From RHKX01 sp963745755 (GTDB taxonomy: Bacteria; Actinomycetota; Thermoleophilia; Solirubrobacterales; 70-9), in assembly GCA_963745755.1 (NCBI GenBank), contig CAVUYP010000002.1, positions 310,001-374,000 on the forward strand: a stretch of 64,000 nucleotides of DNA, read 5' to 3'. Made by a program: the position numbers and the translations under genes. Position 1 is the stretch's first letter, and every line of letters starts with the position of its first letter. This document shows positions 47,907-57,333 of the stretch, piece by piece. The notes under the pieces are model-generated. The model did not search any database. It worked only from the letters and a program-made list of their open reading frames with translations, and was not told the DNA's origin.

Positions 47907-48260
47907 TCAGCCGACGACGATCAGGGCCATCGTCCCGATGCCGAGGCCGATTCCCGCCAGCGCCAGCCAGCGGGTGACGCCCTGCCGCGGCTCGCTGAGC
48001 CGGCCGCTGCGGGCGGCGGCGTCGACGTCGCGTCCGCGCAGCGTTCCGTAGATCGTCAGCGCGATGCCGTAGGCGGCGTAGGCGACGCCCATGACCGTGT
48101 ACGGCCAGACCGTCTCGGTGGAGGCGAGCTCGGGGACGACGCGGCCGACCGCGATCGCCACCGCCAGCGCCGCCAGCCCGGTCCGCCACCAGGCCAGCAC
48201 GGTGCGCTCGCCGGCGAGCGTCGTCCGCTCGGTCACGTCGGGGGCGATCTGCTCGGCCAT
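47907..48260 (-). CDS. DUF202 family small membrane protein
   Basis: 117 residues. The family hallmark is TTLAGERTVLAWWRTGLAAL followed by three membrane helices (ALAVAIAVGRV, TVMGVAYAAYGIALTIYGTL, WLALAGIGLGIGTMALIVV). DUF202 proteins include YidH and the domain of VTC complexes, with no settled function. It lies divergent to the GAP-family gene. Confidence 0.82.
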   Translation of the reverse strand: MAEQIAPDVTERTTLAGERTVLAWWRTGLAALAVAIAVGRVVPELASTETVWPYTVMGVAYAAYGIALTIYGTLRGRDVDAAARSGRLSEPRQGVTRWLALAGIGLGIGTMALIVVG

Positions 48261-48340
48261 CGGTTGCGACTCTAGCTGCGCGGCGCGCCCGGTCCGGTCG
48301 CCACCGGGCGGCGACCGCCGACCGGAATAGGCTGTCGCGA

Positions 48341-49012
48341 ATGGGCAATGCGATCGGTCAGGTTCTCGTTCTCGCCGTCGGCGTGGCGATCAGCCCGATC
48401 CCGCTGATCGGCGTGGCGCTGCTGCTGACGACGCCGTCGGCCCGTAGCAACGGCCCGGCGTTCCTGCTCGGCTGGGTTGCGGGCCTGGCGATCGTCGGCG
48501 TCGTCTTCCTGCTCGTTTCCGGCGGTGCCGACGCGAGCACGAGCGGATCGGGTGGCTGGGTCGACGTCCTGAAGCTGCTGCTCGGCATCGGCCTGCTCGT
48601 CCTCGCCGGGCGGCAGTGGCGCTCGCGGCCGCGATCCGGCGAGGAGCCGGAGCTGCCGGGCTGGATGCGCTCGCTCGACACCTTCACGGCGGGCCGCTCG
48701 GCGGCGGTAGGCGCGGTGCTCGCTGCCAACCCGAAGAACTTCATCCTCGTCGTCGGCGCCGCGACGACGATCGCCCAGGCGGGGATCTCGGCGGGTTCGC
48801 AGGCGGTCGCCCTGCTCGTCTTCATCGTCGTCGCCAGCGCCGCGATCGGCGGCGCCGTCGGGCTCTACCTGGCGCTCGGGGAGCGGTCGGTGGCGACGCT
48901 CGACCACCTCCGCGACCGGCTCGGCCGCGGCAACGCGGCGATCATGGCGACGCTCTGCCTGCTGATCGGCGCGAAGCTGATCGGTGACGCGATCTCGGGG
49001 TTCTCGGCGTGA
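48341..49012 (+). CDS. GAP/Sap family (LysE-like) membrane protein
   Basis: 223 residues, six membrane helices. The repeat-like segments VGVAISPIPLIGVALLL and VLAANPKNFILVVGAATTIA mark the GAP family (related to mycobacterial Sap, which helps glycolipid export). The role in substrate export is by homology. Confidence 0.8.
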   Translation: MGNAIGQVLVLAVGVAISPIPLIGVALLLTTPSARSNGPAFLLGWVAGLAIVGVVFLLVSGGADASTSGSGGWVDVLKLLLGIGLLVLAGRQWRSRPRSGEEPELPGWMRSLDTFTAGRSAAVGAVLAANPKNFILVVGAATTIAQAGISAGSQAVALLVFIVVASAAIGGAVGLYLALGERSVATLDHLRDRLGRGNAAIMATLCLLIGAKLIGDAISGFSA

Positions 49013-49156
49013 GCGCCGGCGACGACGGTCGCGCTGCGGCGTTCAAGGGCCGCCCGGTTGCCGCCGATCAACCGTCCGAGCGGGAACTTGCCGGTTCTCG
49101 GGACAGGCAAAATCGCGCTTCCGCACGGGCGGCGCAGTCGATGGGAGTGAACAGAG

Positions 49157-49582
49157 ATGCTCAGTGAACGTAGGGAGAAGCTGCTGATCGCCGGTTCGGC
49201 GCTGGCGCTGGTCGTGGCGGTCGTCGCGGTCATCCTCGCGGTGACCGCCAAGAACGACAACAACACGAGCAACGCCGCCGTCAAGGAGGAGGTGCAGACG
49301 CAGGTCGCCGCGCTTCAGGGCGAGGCTGCCAAGCAGCGGCGCCAGGCGCAGCGCGAGAACAGCCAGGCGAAGCAGGGCATCGCCAAGCAGGGGAAGAAGC
49401 TGAACAACCAGGACAAGCGCCAGAGCGCCGCGATCGCCCAGCTCAACACCGAGGTCAAAAACCAGGACAAGCAGATCTCGGCGCTCAAGGATCAGCAGCA
49501 GAAGCTCGTCGACGGCCAGCAGAAGCTCTCCAACCAGATCGCCAAGCTCGAGGGCAAGCTGAAGTCGAAGAAGAACAAGTAG
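49157..49582 (+). CDS. Membrane-anchored coiled-coil protein
   Basis: 141 residues. A short N-terminus, one helix (LLIAGSALALVVAVVAVILA), then a Gln/Lys/Asn-rich coiled coil to the end with heptads such as QISALKDQQQKLVDGQQKL. Adenine-rich codons and low Gly content make it stand out. GGGAGTGAACAGAG precedes the ATG. No family recognised; a cell-envelope spacer or scaffold is possible. Confidence 0.7.
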   Translation: MLSERREKLLIAGSALALVVAVVAVILAVTAKNDNNTSNAAVKEEVQTQVAALQGEAAKQRRQAQRENSQAKQGIAKQGKKLNNQDKRQSAAIAQLNTEVKNQDKQISALKDQQQKLVDGQQKLSNQIAKLEGKLKSKKNK

Positions 49583-49609
49583 CGCCGGCCGGCCCGGGGC
49601 CGGCGGCCG

Positions 49610-51190
49610 CTACCAGGCGTCGACCGGGCGTCGTGCGGGCGCGGCGGCGTCGCCGGCGGCGGCGAGCGTGGCGGCGATCAGCCGCCGCGAGTCGGCCGGG
49701 TCGATCACGTCGTCGAGCTCGAAGATCGTCGCCGCGTTGAGCGCCTTGGCATGCTCGTGGGCATGCTCGGTGACCTCGCGGACGCGCCGCTCGCGGTCGT
49801 CGGGGTCGGCGATCGCCTCGAGCTCGCGGCGGAGGCCGAGGCGGACGGCGCCCTCGAGGCCCATCGCGCCGAGCTCGGCGGTCGGCCAGCCGACGGTCAG
49901 CAGCGGTTCGTGGAGGCCGCCGCCCGCCATCGCCTGGGCGCCGAGCCCGTAGGCCTTGCGGAGGATCAGCGCCACGAGCGGCACCCGCAGGTTCGCCCCG
50001 GCGTTGAACAGCCGCGAGCAATGGCGGACGAGGGCGGTCGCCTCGGCGTCGGGGCCGACCATCATCCCCGGCGTGTCGATCAGCGACAGCAGCGGGATCC
50101 CGTAGGCGTCGCAGAGCTGCATGAACCTCGCCGCCTTGTCGGAGCCGTCGCTGGTGATCGCGCCGGCCATCTGCATCGGGTTGTTGGCGACGATGCCGAC
50201 GGCGCGGCCCTCGATCCGCGCCAGCGCGGTGACCATCCCCTTCGCGAACTCGTCGCGCAGGTAGGTCACCGAGCCGACGTCGACGAGCGCGTCGATCGCC
50301 TTGTGGACGTCGTAGGCGCGCCGGCGACTCGCGGGGACGACCTCGCGGATCGGTCCAGGGTCGGGCTCCTCCCAGTCGGCAAGCGGCCCCTGGAAGTAGG
50401 CGAGCAGGCGCTTCGCTGCGGCGACGGCAGCGGCCTCGTCGGCGACCCGCAGGTCGACGACGCCGTTCGGCGCCTGGACGTCGATCGGGCCGATCTGCTC
50501 GGGGGCGAATTCGCCGAGCCCGCCGCCGGCGACCATCGCCGGCCCGCCCATCCCGAGCGCGATGTCCTCGGTGGCGACGATCAGGTCGGCGCTGCCGGCG
50601 AGGACCGCGTTTCCCGCGAAGCAGCGTCCGGCGACGACCGCGATCCGCGGTGCGACGCCGGAGATCCGCGCCCAGAGTGCGAAGGCGCGGGTGTCGAGCG
50701 CCGAGACGACCGGGTAGTCGGTGTCGCCGGGGCGGCCGCCGCCACCCTCGGCGAAGAGGACGGTGGGGAGGCGCAGCCGCTCGATCAGCTCGAACATCCG
50801 ATCCTTCTTGCGGTGCCCGAAGACGCCCTGGGTGCCGGCGAGGACCATGTAGTCGTAGGAGAGGACCGCGCAGGCGGCACCGTCGCCGAACTGCTCGCCG
50901 TTGATCCGGGCCGTCCCCGCGATCAGCCCGTCCGCCGGTGTCCGCTCGAGCAGCTCACGAACCTCGCGGCGGGCGCGCTGCGCGGCGATCGCGAGGCCGC
51001 CGTATTCGACGAAGCTGCCCGGGTCGACGAGGTCGGCGAGGTTCTCGCGCGCCGTCCGCCGGCCGCCGGCGTGGCGCTTCGCAACCGCCTCGGGCCGCGC
51101 CTCGTCGCCGAGCAGCGCCTTGCGCTCGCGCAGCTCGGCGAGCTCCGGGCGCGCCGCCTCGTCCTCGTCTGGGGTCGATTCGCCGCTCAC
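49610..51190 (-). CDS. Acyl-CoA carboxylase carboxyltransferase (beta) subunit
   Basis: 526 residues, unbroken. Crotonase-like N and C halves of the carboxyltransferase: ARENLADLVDPGSFVEYGG, ALDTRAFALWARISGVAPRI, VAGRCFAGNAVLAGSADLI, IVANNPMQMAGAITSDGSDK, and SLIDTPGMMVGPDAEATALV. It transfers carboxylate from biotin to acetyl-, propionyl- or another acyl-CoA. No biotin carboxylase or carrier gene is adjacent, so its partner is elsewhere. Confidence 0.88.
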   Translation of the reverse strand: MSGESTPDEDEAARPELAELRERKALLGDEARPEAVAKRHAGGRRTARENLADLVDPGSFVEYGGLAIAAQRARREVRELLERTPADGLIAGTARINGEQFGDGAACAVLSYDYMVLAGTQGVFGHRKKDRMFELIERLRLPTVLFAEGGGGRPGDTDYPVVSALDTRAFALWARISGVAPRIAVVAGRCFAGNAVLAGSADLIVATEDIALGMGGPAMVAGGGLGEFAPEQIGPIDVQAPNGVVDLRVADEAAAVAAAKRLLAYFQGPLADWEEPDPGPIREVVPASRRRAYDVHKAIDALVDVGSVTYLRDEFAKGMVTALARIEGRAVGIVANNPMQMAGAITSDGSDKAARFMQLCDAYGIPLLSLIDTPGMMVGPDAEATALVRHCSRLFNAGANLRVPLVALILRKAYGLGAQAMAGGGLHEPLLTVGWPTAELGAMGLEGAVRLGLRRELEAIADPDDRERRVREVTEHAHEHAKALNAATIFELDDVIDPADSRRLIAATLAAAGDAAAPARRPVDAW

Positions 51191-51245
51191 CGCCGGCGAT
51201 CCTATCCCGGGCAGCCGCGGCGGCCGGGCCCGCGGCCGCCGGCGA

Positions 51246-52190
51246 TCAGTCGACGTTGCCGAGGTCGCTGACGTGGACGTGGGGGAGCAGCCGCTCGACC
51301 TCGGTGCGCCGGCCGGTGCCGAGGCCGCGCCGGGTGACGTTCAGCGCACCGGCGGCGACTCCGAGCTTGAACGCTTCGATGATCGACCGTTCGTCGGCGA
51401 GCGCGACGGCGATTCCGGCGAACATCGAATCGCCGGCTCCGGTCGGGTCGCTCGGCTCCAGCCGCGGGCCGGCGAGCTCGTAGAGACGCCCGTCGAGCAT
51501 CGCCAGCGCCGGCTCGGCGGCCCGGGAGATGATCACGCCGCGGGCACCGCGATGGCGCAGCTCACGGATGCCGGCGAGCAGCTGCTCGGGCGCCGGTCCC
51601 TCGGCGAGGCCCTCGGCGATCAGCTCCTCGTGGCTGATCTTGAGCAGCTCGAGCCGGCCGGCCAGGGCCCCTTCGAGCGCGCCGCCGGTCAAGTCGCCGA
51701 TCACGGTGACGCCGTTCGTGCCGAGATCGACGGCGAGGCGGCGGTAGAAGTCGGGCGGCAGTGCGTCGGGTGGCTGCGGCCCGGTCAGAGCGACCGTGCC
51801 GGCCTCGAGCCCCGCCGCCAGCGTCGCTCCGTAGAGCTCGTCGGTCTCGTGGCGCCATAGGCGTGGGCCGTCGGTGGACGCGACGACGACCCGCTCGCCG
51901 CTGCGGCGGTCGTGGACGTAGGAGCCGCTGCGTCCGTGGGCGGCGGTGCTGCGGACCTCGATGCGGGGCGCCTCGAGCAGGCCCTCGAGGACCGTGCCGG
52001 CCTCGCCGGCCAGAGCGACGCAGAGCACGACTTCGGCTTCGAGGGCGGCCGCCATGTGGGCCACCCAGACGCCCTGTCCACCGGGGTGGTAGTGGGTCTC
52101 GGGGCCGCTCTCGTCACCGGGCTCGATCGTGACGGTGAGGATCGGGCTCGGCGCGAGGATCGCGATCTGGGCTCGCTCTTTGGGCATCAC
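51246..52190 (-). CDS. PfkB family carbohydrate kinase
   Basis: 314 residues. PfkB/ribokinase fold: N-terminal HYHPGGQGVWVAHMAAAL (the substrate-binding GG) and C-terminal signature DPTGAGDSMFAGIAVAL with the catalytic Asp and anion hole. The N-terminal pattern (ILAPSPILTVTIEPG) resembles 1-phosphofructokinase-type members, though no fru genes are adjacent. Divergent from the GGDEF gene, 67 bp apart. Confidence 0.85.
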   Translation of the reverse strand: MMPKERAQIAILAPSPILTVTIEPGDESGPETHYHPGGQGVWVAHMAAALEAEVVLCVALAGEAGTVLEGLLEAPRIEVRSTAAHGRSGSYVHDRRSGERVVVASTDGPRLWRHETDELYGATLAAGLEAGTVALTGPQPPDALPPDFYRRLAVDLGTNGVTVIGDLTGGALEGALAGRLELLKISHEELIAEGLAEGPAPEQLLAGIRELRHRGARGVIISRAAEPALAMLDGRLYELAGPRLEPSDPTGAGDSMFAGIAVALADERSIIEAFKLGVAAGALNVTRRGLGTGRRTEVERLLPHVHVSDLGNVD

Positions 52191-52257
52191 CGATCACGGT
52201 AGTCCACCGCGCTGCTCCCGGCTGAAGGTTTCGGCGCCGGGTGCCGAGGGTGAGTTG

Positions 52258-54027
52258 GTGAACGACGCGGGGCCGGACCCCACCCAGATGCTGATCGCGG
52301 ACGTCCAATCGATCGCGCCTGATTCGGCGATACTGCGATCGATCCTCGACGGCCTGCCGGCGATGGTCGGCTACTGGGATGCCGACCTCCGCAACCGGAT
52401 GGCGAACTCGGCCTACATCGAGTGGTTCGGGCTCACCCCCGAGCAGATGCACGGCATGCACATGCGCGACGTGCTCGGCCCCGAGCTCTACGAGAAGAAC
52501 CGGCCCCACATCGAGCGGGTGCTGGCCGGCGAGCAGCAGCTCTTCGACCGGACGATCGTCGACGCGCAGGCGGCGACCCGCCACACCCAGGCCTCCTACA
52601 TCCCCGACGTCCGCGGCGGCGAGGTGCGGGGGTTCTTCGTCCTCGTCACCGACATCACTCCGCGGGTCCAGGCGGAGACGCAGCTGAAGCGGAGCACCGA
52701 GCAGTACCGGGCACTCGTCCGCAGCATCCCCGGCGGCCTCGTGCTGCTGTTCGATCCCGAGCTCCGTTACCGGATCGCCGAGGGCGAGGCCTTGGCTGCG
52801 TTCGGATACGAGTCCGCGCTGCTCGAGGGCAGCACGCTGGAGGAGGCGCACTCGCCCGAAGTCGCCGCCGAGCTGGCGCCGCGTTACCGGCGGGCGCTCG
52901 CCGGCGAGGCGGTCTCCTGGGACGAGGTCGCGGGCGACAAGGTGTTCCGGCTCAATGCCGGACCGGTCCGCGATCATGGCGGCAGCGTCTTCGCCGGGAT
53001 GGTCGTCTGCACCGACATCACGGCCGAGCACCGCGCGGAGGTGATCGCCCGGGCATTGCGCGCGATCGCGACCCTGATCGCCGGCAACGCGTCCCTCGAC
53101 GAGGTCGTCGCGGCGATCGCCGAGCGGATGCACGACGTCTTCGACTTCGAGCAGGCCGCGGTGCTGCGCCTCGACGCCCCCGACCGAGCGACGATCCTCG
53201 CCGCCCGCCCGGCGATGCCGGAGCTTCCCGACCAGCTCGTCTTCCCACCCGGCGACCCGAGCGCAACCGCGATCGTCGCCAGGACCGGCGCGCCGGCGTT
53301 GGCCAGCTACGAGGCCGAGAGCGAGGGCGCCGGCAGACAGCTCTACGCCAGCGACATGCGCTCCGGCGGTGCTGCGCCGATCCGGATCCGCGGTGAGATC
53401 TGGGGCACCGTCGCGCTCGGATCGCGGACTCCCGGGGCGGTCGATGAATCGACGCTCAAGCGCCTCGCCAGCTTCGCGGAGATGGTCGAGATGGCGATCG
53501 GCAACGCCGCCGCCTGGTCGGAGCTGACCCGCCAGGCGACGACTGACCCGATCACCGGCCTGCCCAATCACCGCAGCTTCCATGAGCACCTCGACCGCGA
53601 GCTCGGCGAGACCCGGCGCAGCGGCCGGCCGCTCAGCGTCGTCGTCCTCGACCTCGATCGCTTCAAGCGCATCAACGACACCTTCGGGCACCCGGTCGGC
53701 GATCGGATCATCGCCGAGGTCGGCCGGCGTCTCGACCGCGTCAAGCGCGAGCACGAGGTGATCGCCAGGATCGGCGGCGAGGAGTTCGCCTGGCTGCTGC
53801 CCAACACCGACGGCGATGCCGCCTTCGCTGCCGCCGAGCGGGCCCGCATGAGGATCGCCGAGGAGCCGTTCGAGGAGGTCGGCAGCCTCACCCTCTCGGC
53901 CGGCGTCTGCGATCTCGACTCCGCCGGCGGTCCCCAGGACCTCGTCGAGGACGCCGACCGGGCGCTCTACGCCGCCAAGCGGGCCGGCCGCAACCGGACG
54001 ATGCGGGTGACGCCGGGCACGCTCTGA
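52258..54027 (+). CDS. PAS-PAS-GAF-GGDEF diguanylate cyclase
   Basis: 589 residues from the GTG at 52258 (earlier in-frame starts would run into the divergent kinase gene). PAS 1 (about residues 25-140, WFGLTPEQMHGMHMRDVLG), PAS 2 (about 155-265), GAF (about 275-425, DFEQAAVLRLDAPDRATIL) and a GGDEF domain with TTDPITGLPNHRSF, LDLDRFKRINDTFGHPVGD and active site RIGGEEFAWLLP. No RxxD inhibitory site precedes GGEEF, so product inhibition may be absent. No membrane helix: a soluble sensor that makes cyclic di-GMP. Confidence 0.9.
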   Translation: MNDAGPDPTQMLIADVQSIAPDSAILRSILDGLPAMVGYWDADLRNRMANSAYIEWFGLTPEQMHGMHMRDVLGPELYEKNRPHIERVLAGEQQLFDRTIVDAQAATRHTQASYIPDVRGGEVRGFFVLVTDITPRVQAETQLKRSTEQYRALVRSIPGGLVLLFDPELRYRIAEGEALAAFGYESALLEGSTLEEAHSPEVAAELAPRYRRALAGEAVSWDEVAGDKVFRLNAGPVRDHGGSVFAGMVVCTDITAEHRAEVIARALRAIATLIAGNASLDEVVAAIAERMHDVFDFEQAAVLRLDAPDRATILAARPAMPELPDQLVFPPGDPSATAIVARTGAPALASYEAESEGAGRQLYASDMRSGGAAPIRIRGEIWGTVALGSRTPGAVDESTLKRLASFAEMVEMAIGNAAAWSELTRQATTDPITGLPNHRSFHEHLDRELGETRRSGRPLSVVVLDLDRFKRINDTFGHPVGDRIIAEVGRRLDRVKREHEVIARIGGEEFAWLLPNTDGDAAFAAAERARMRIAEEPFEEVGSLTLSAGVCDLDSAGGPQDLVEDADRALYAAKRAGRNRTMRVTPGTL

Positions 54028-54040
54028 GCCCCTCCAACCG

Positions 54041-54090
54041 CCGAGGTCGAGGAAACCGGCAACTGTCACCGGTTATCTCGACCTCGGCGG
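54041..54090. repeat. Palindromic repeat copy 6
   Basis: The arms CCGAGGTCGAGGAAACCGG and CCGGTTATCTCGACCTCGG pair over 18 of 19 positions around the loop CAACTGTCA. It begins 14 bases after the diguanylate cyclase stop and ends 19 bases before the ABC ATPase start. This copy has the longest stem of the six. Confidence 0.92.
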
Positions 54091-54109
54091 GGGGTGCGAT
54101 GATCGCCGC

Positions 54110-55006
54110 GTGCCGGCACTGATCGAGACCCGCGGGCTGAGCAAGCACTTCGGCGCGACGCGGGCGCTGGACGACGTCTCGATGTCGGTCGAGCCCGGCG
54201 AGGCGTTCGGCTTCCTCGGCCCGAACGGCGCCGGCAAGACGACGCTGATCCGCCTGCTCACCGACCTCCTGCACCCGACCGGCGGCTCGGCGACGATCTT
54301 CGGGCTCGACACCCGGGCCGACAGCGCGGCGATCCGGGCGCGGCTCGGCAACCTGCCCGGCGACTACGCCTACGACCCGCGACTGACCGGCCGCGAGATC
54401 GTCTCCTTCTTCGCCGAGCTCCGCGGGGTGTCGGGGTTGGGGCGGGCCGAGCGGCTCGCGGAGCGCTTCGAGGCCGACCTCGACCGCCGCCTCGGACAGC
54501 TCTCGCGCGGCAACCGCCAGAAGATCGGCCTGATCCAGGCGGCATTCCACGAGCCCGAGCTGCTGCTGCTCGACGAGCCGACGAGCAGCCTCGACCCGCT
54601 GATGCAGGAGGAGTTCCTCAGCTTCGTCGCCGAGGAGCGAAATCGCGGCGTCACCGTCTTCTTCTCCTCGCACGAGCTCGACGAGATCGAGCGCGCCTGC
54701 GACCGGGTCGCGATCGTCCGCGAGGGGTCGCTCGTCGCCGTCGAGGACGTCGCCGAGATCACCGGCCGGAGCTTCAAGCACGTCCGGCTCGAGTTCGCCG
54801 AGGTCGTCGATGCCGGCGAGTTCCGCCGCATCGACGGCGTCACCGACGTCGAGCAGTCGGGACGGTTGATCAGCTTCAAGGCGCGCGGACAGCTCGACGC
54901 CGTCGTCAAGGCGGCCGCCGGCCACCCCCTGACCGACATCGAGATGACGCGGCCGACCCTCGAGGAGCTCGTCCTCGCCTACTACGGACGGCAGGGGGCG
55001 GATTGA
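54110..55006 (+). CDS. ABC transporter ATP-binding protein
   Basis: 298 residues, GTG start. Walker A GPNGAGKTTLIRL, signature LSRGNRQKIGL (variant of LSGGQ), Walker B LLLLDEPTSSLDPL, and H-loop SSHELDE. C-terminal extension of about 80 residues as in drug/antibiotic-type ABC-2 exporters. It overlaps its permease by 4 bases. Confidence 0.93.
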   Translation: MPALIETRGLSKHFGATRALDDVSMSVEPGEAFGFLGPNGAGKTTLIRLLTDLLHPTGGSATIFGLDTRADSAAIRARLGNLPGDYAYDPRLTGREIVSFFAELRGVSGLGRAERLAERFEADLDRRLGQLSRGNRQKIGLIQAAFHEPELLLLDEPTSSLDPLMQEEFLSFVAEERNRGVTVFFSSHELDEIERACDRVAIVREGSLVAVEDVAEITGRSFKHVRLEFAEVVDAGEFRRIDGVTDVEQSGRLISFKARGQLDAVVKAAAGHPLTDIEMTRPTLEELVLAYYGRQGAD

Positions 55007-55851
55007 CCGCGACAAACGGCTCCGCCACCGCGCCGACGGCGCCGCACCGGCCGCCGCCGGCGTGGGTTTCGCTGCGGGCGCTGCTCCGCCGCGGCCTCCG
55101 CGACAACCGGCGGGCGCCGCTGACCTGGGGCGGCTCGCTCGGCGCCTTCAGCACCCTGATCATCTTCACCTGGCCGTCGATCGAGGGCTCGGTCGGCCAG
55201 CTCGTCGAGAGCTACCCCGAGGGGCTCAAGCAGGCCTTCGGGATCGAGGCGCTGGACTCGGTCGAGGCCTACTTCGACGCCGAGATGCTGAGCCTGATCG
55301 TGCCGCTGGCGATCGCCTTCCTGGCCGTGCGCACGGTCGCTCGCGGGATCTCCGGAGCCGAGGAGACGGCCTGGCTCGACACCCTGCTGACGACGCCGCT
55401 GTCGCGTTCGGCGCTCGTCGCCGGGACGTTCCTGCTGACCGGCGTGCTGATCGCGCTGGTGCTCGTCCTGACCACCGCGATCGCGCTCCTCGCCGGCCTG
55501 GTCTCGGGTACCGATCCGTCGGCGGCGGTGATCGGCCGCGGGGTGGCGAACGTCTGGCCGCTGGCGATGTTCTTCGCCGGCCTCGCGGCACTCGCCACCG
55601 GGCGCCTGCACAGCGCCGGAACGGTGACCGCGGTCGCCAGCGGCGCACTCGTCGCCATGTACCTGCTCGACGTCGTCGGCAAGATCTCCTCCGACCTCGA
55701 GCCGCTGCGCTGGATCTCCGCCTTCCGCTACTACGGCGACGCGATCCGTGACGGCATCGACCCGCTCGCCTTCATCGGTCTGACCGTGGCCGGCGCCGTC
55801 CTCGCCGCGCTCGGCGCGGCGCTCCTGCAACGCCGCGACCTGATCGCCTGA
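55003..55851 (+). CDS. ABC-2 type transporter permease
   Basis: 282 residues, TTG start. Six membrane helices (for example LIVPLAIAFLAVRTVARGI and GVLIALVLVLTTAIALLAGL) with an N-terminal extracytoplasmic segment (VESYPEGLKQAFGIEALDS) typical of the drug-export ABC-2 group. It pairs with the ATPase upstream to form one exporter; the substrate is unknown. Confidence 0.87.
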   Translation: MTATNGSATAPTAPHRPPPAWVSLRALLRRGLRDNRRAPLTWGGSLGAFSTLIIFTWPSIEGSVGQLVESYPEGLKQAFGIEALDSVEAYFDAEMLSLIVPLAIAFLAVRTVARGISGAEETAWLDTLLTTPLSRSALVAGTFLLTGVLIALVLVLTTAIALLAGLVSGTDPSAAVIGRGVANVWPLAMFFAGLAALATGRLHSAGTVTAVASGALVAMYLLDVVGKISSDLEPLRWISAFRYYGDAIRDGIDPLAFIGLTVAGAVLAALGAALLQRRDLIA

Positions 55852-55884
55852 CCGCCGCCCCGGGCCCGGAGCCGCCGGGTCGGC

Positions 55885-56877
55885 CTACCAGTTCGGCGCC
55901 GGCCGCTCGATCCCGCGCAGGCGCGGGTGCGGGGCGAGCAGCAGCCGCCAGGTGATCAGGGCGCCGGCGGCCATCATCGTGATCGCCAGCATCGAGCCGA
56001 GCGAGAGCAGCGGCACCCCGGTCAGCCCGTTGCCGATGTTGCAGCCGTGGGCGAGCGTGCCGCCGACGCCCATCGCGACGCCGCCGGCGGCCGCCCGGAT
56101 CGAGCGGCTCGGGTCGGGGAACCGCAGCGGGCCGCGGATCGCGACCGCGGCGCCGGCGATCACGCCGACGGCGAGGAACGCCGCGAAGCTGAGCGAGCCG
56201 AGGTCGCCGGCCTCGACCGAGTCGCGGATGTTGCTCGGCACGCCGACGAAGCCGAGCCCGTAGGAGTAGTCGGCCCAGCCCGCCACGACCCAGGCGATCG
56301 CGCCGAGCAGGCCGAGGATCAGGCCGGCGCGGAGCGCCGTCGAGGAGCTGCGCCGAAGCAGGTAGAGGCCGAGCAGGCCGAGCGCGATCGCGATCGGCAC
56401 ATAGCCGATCCCGAGCAGTCCGTAGAGGGTGTCGTCGGCGGGCTTGGCGACGGCGTCGTCGAGGTCGACGGCGACGCTCTCCAGCGGACCGCGGATCAGC
56501 AGCTCGCCGACGACGAAGCCGCCGATCGCGATCGCCGTCGCGATCGAGCCGGCGCCGGTCTTCCAGAGGATCCCGGTGATGCAGCCGCCGGCGACCGCCA
56601 TCCCGGCCCCGAACAGCAGCCCGCCGATCACCTGGGCGAGCGGGAACAGACCGATCGCCGGCAGCGCCGAGGGCGAGCTGAACAGCTTCACGTCGAAGGC
56701 GATCAGCACCGGGATCAGCAGCAGCTGCGCGGCGACCGCCACCGCGAAGATCCTCAGGATCGTCGAATCGCGATCGAAGACGCCGCGCCGCAGCCCGGCG
56801 TTGAAGCAGACCGTGTGCCGCGACATCAGCGCTCCGACAGCGGCCCCGACCGCGAGCCCGCCGACGGCCGCGCTCAT
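55885..56877 (-). CDS. YeeE/YedE (TsuA-like) sulfur-compound transporter
   Basis: 330 residues; AGGCAGG precedes the ATG. About nine membrane helices. The conserved cysteines of the family are in AVAGGCITGILWKTG and GTLAHGCNIGNGLTG, with an early CFNAGL. In TsuA such cysteines pass thiosulfate through the membrane. No TusA-like partner gene is adjacent. Convergent with the ABC permease; 56878-57170 upstream shows no gene and leads to the tRNA. Confidence 0.87.
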   Translation of the reverse strand: MSAAVGGLAVGAAVGALMSRHTVCFNAGLRRGVFDRDSTILRIFAVAVAAQLLLIPVLIAFDVKLFSSPSALPAIGLFPLAQVIGGLLFGAGMAVAGGCITGILWKTGAGSIATAIAIGGFVVGELLIRGPLESVAVDLDDAVAKPADDTLYGLLGIGYVPIAIALGLLGLYLLRRSSSTALRAGLILGLLGAIAWVVAGWADYSYGLGFVGVPSNIRDSVEAGDLGSLSFAAFLAVGVIAGAAVAIRGPLRFPDPSRSIRAAAGGVAMGVGGTLAHGCNIGNGLTGVPLLSLGSMLAITMMAAGALITWRLLLAPHPRLRGIERPAPNW

Positions 56878-57170
56878 GACCTGCCTCCCGGCACCGCGGT
56901 CTCCACTGCTGTCGTCGTCGCGACGATCGGCTCAGCCTAACCCCCGGGCCGGTGGGGCGGTCCGGGGACGGCCGGTGCGCGCGATCGGTCCGGGCCGCCA
57001 CCGGTGCCCCTGCGCCTGCCTGGCAAACCGCGACCGGGGACCGAATGAGCTCGAATCGGCCTCCGCCCGGACAGGTAACCTCGCCGGACCGTGCGGTCGC
57101 AAGAGCTCAGCGGCGAGGCGATCCCTCGAATAGGCCAGAGGCCGCCCCGATAGGCGGCATCGATTCCCCC

Positions 57171-57244
57171 GGGCCGGTAGCTCAGCTGGTTAGAGCAGCG
57201 GACTCATAATCCGTAGGTCCCTGGTTCGAGTCCAGGCCGGCCCA
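57171..57244 (+). tRNA. tRNA-Met (CAT), target of an integrated element
   Basis: The acceptor GGGCCGG pairs with CCGGCCC; the D arm is GCTC-AGCTGGTTA-GAGC; the anticodon stem GCGGA/TCCGT has loop CTCATAA with CAT; the T arm is CCTGG-TTCGAGT-CCAGG; the discriminator is A and CCA is not encoded. An elongator tRNA-Met is likelier than tRNA-Ile2, but the two cannot be separated with certainty here. The decayed integrase begins 90 bases downstream. Confidence 0.93.
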
Positions 57245-57333
57245 CTAGAAAAGCCCCGCTAATCGCCATGTTTGGCGGTTGACCACAAACGGCGAGAAAG
57301 CCGACTGCAACGATTCTGCAACCCTTTGGCCGC

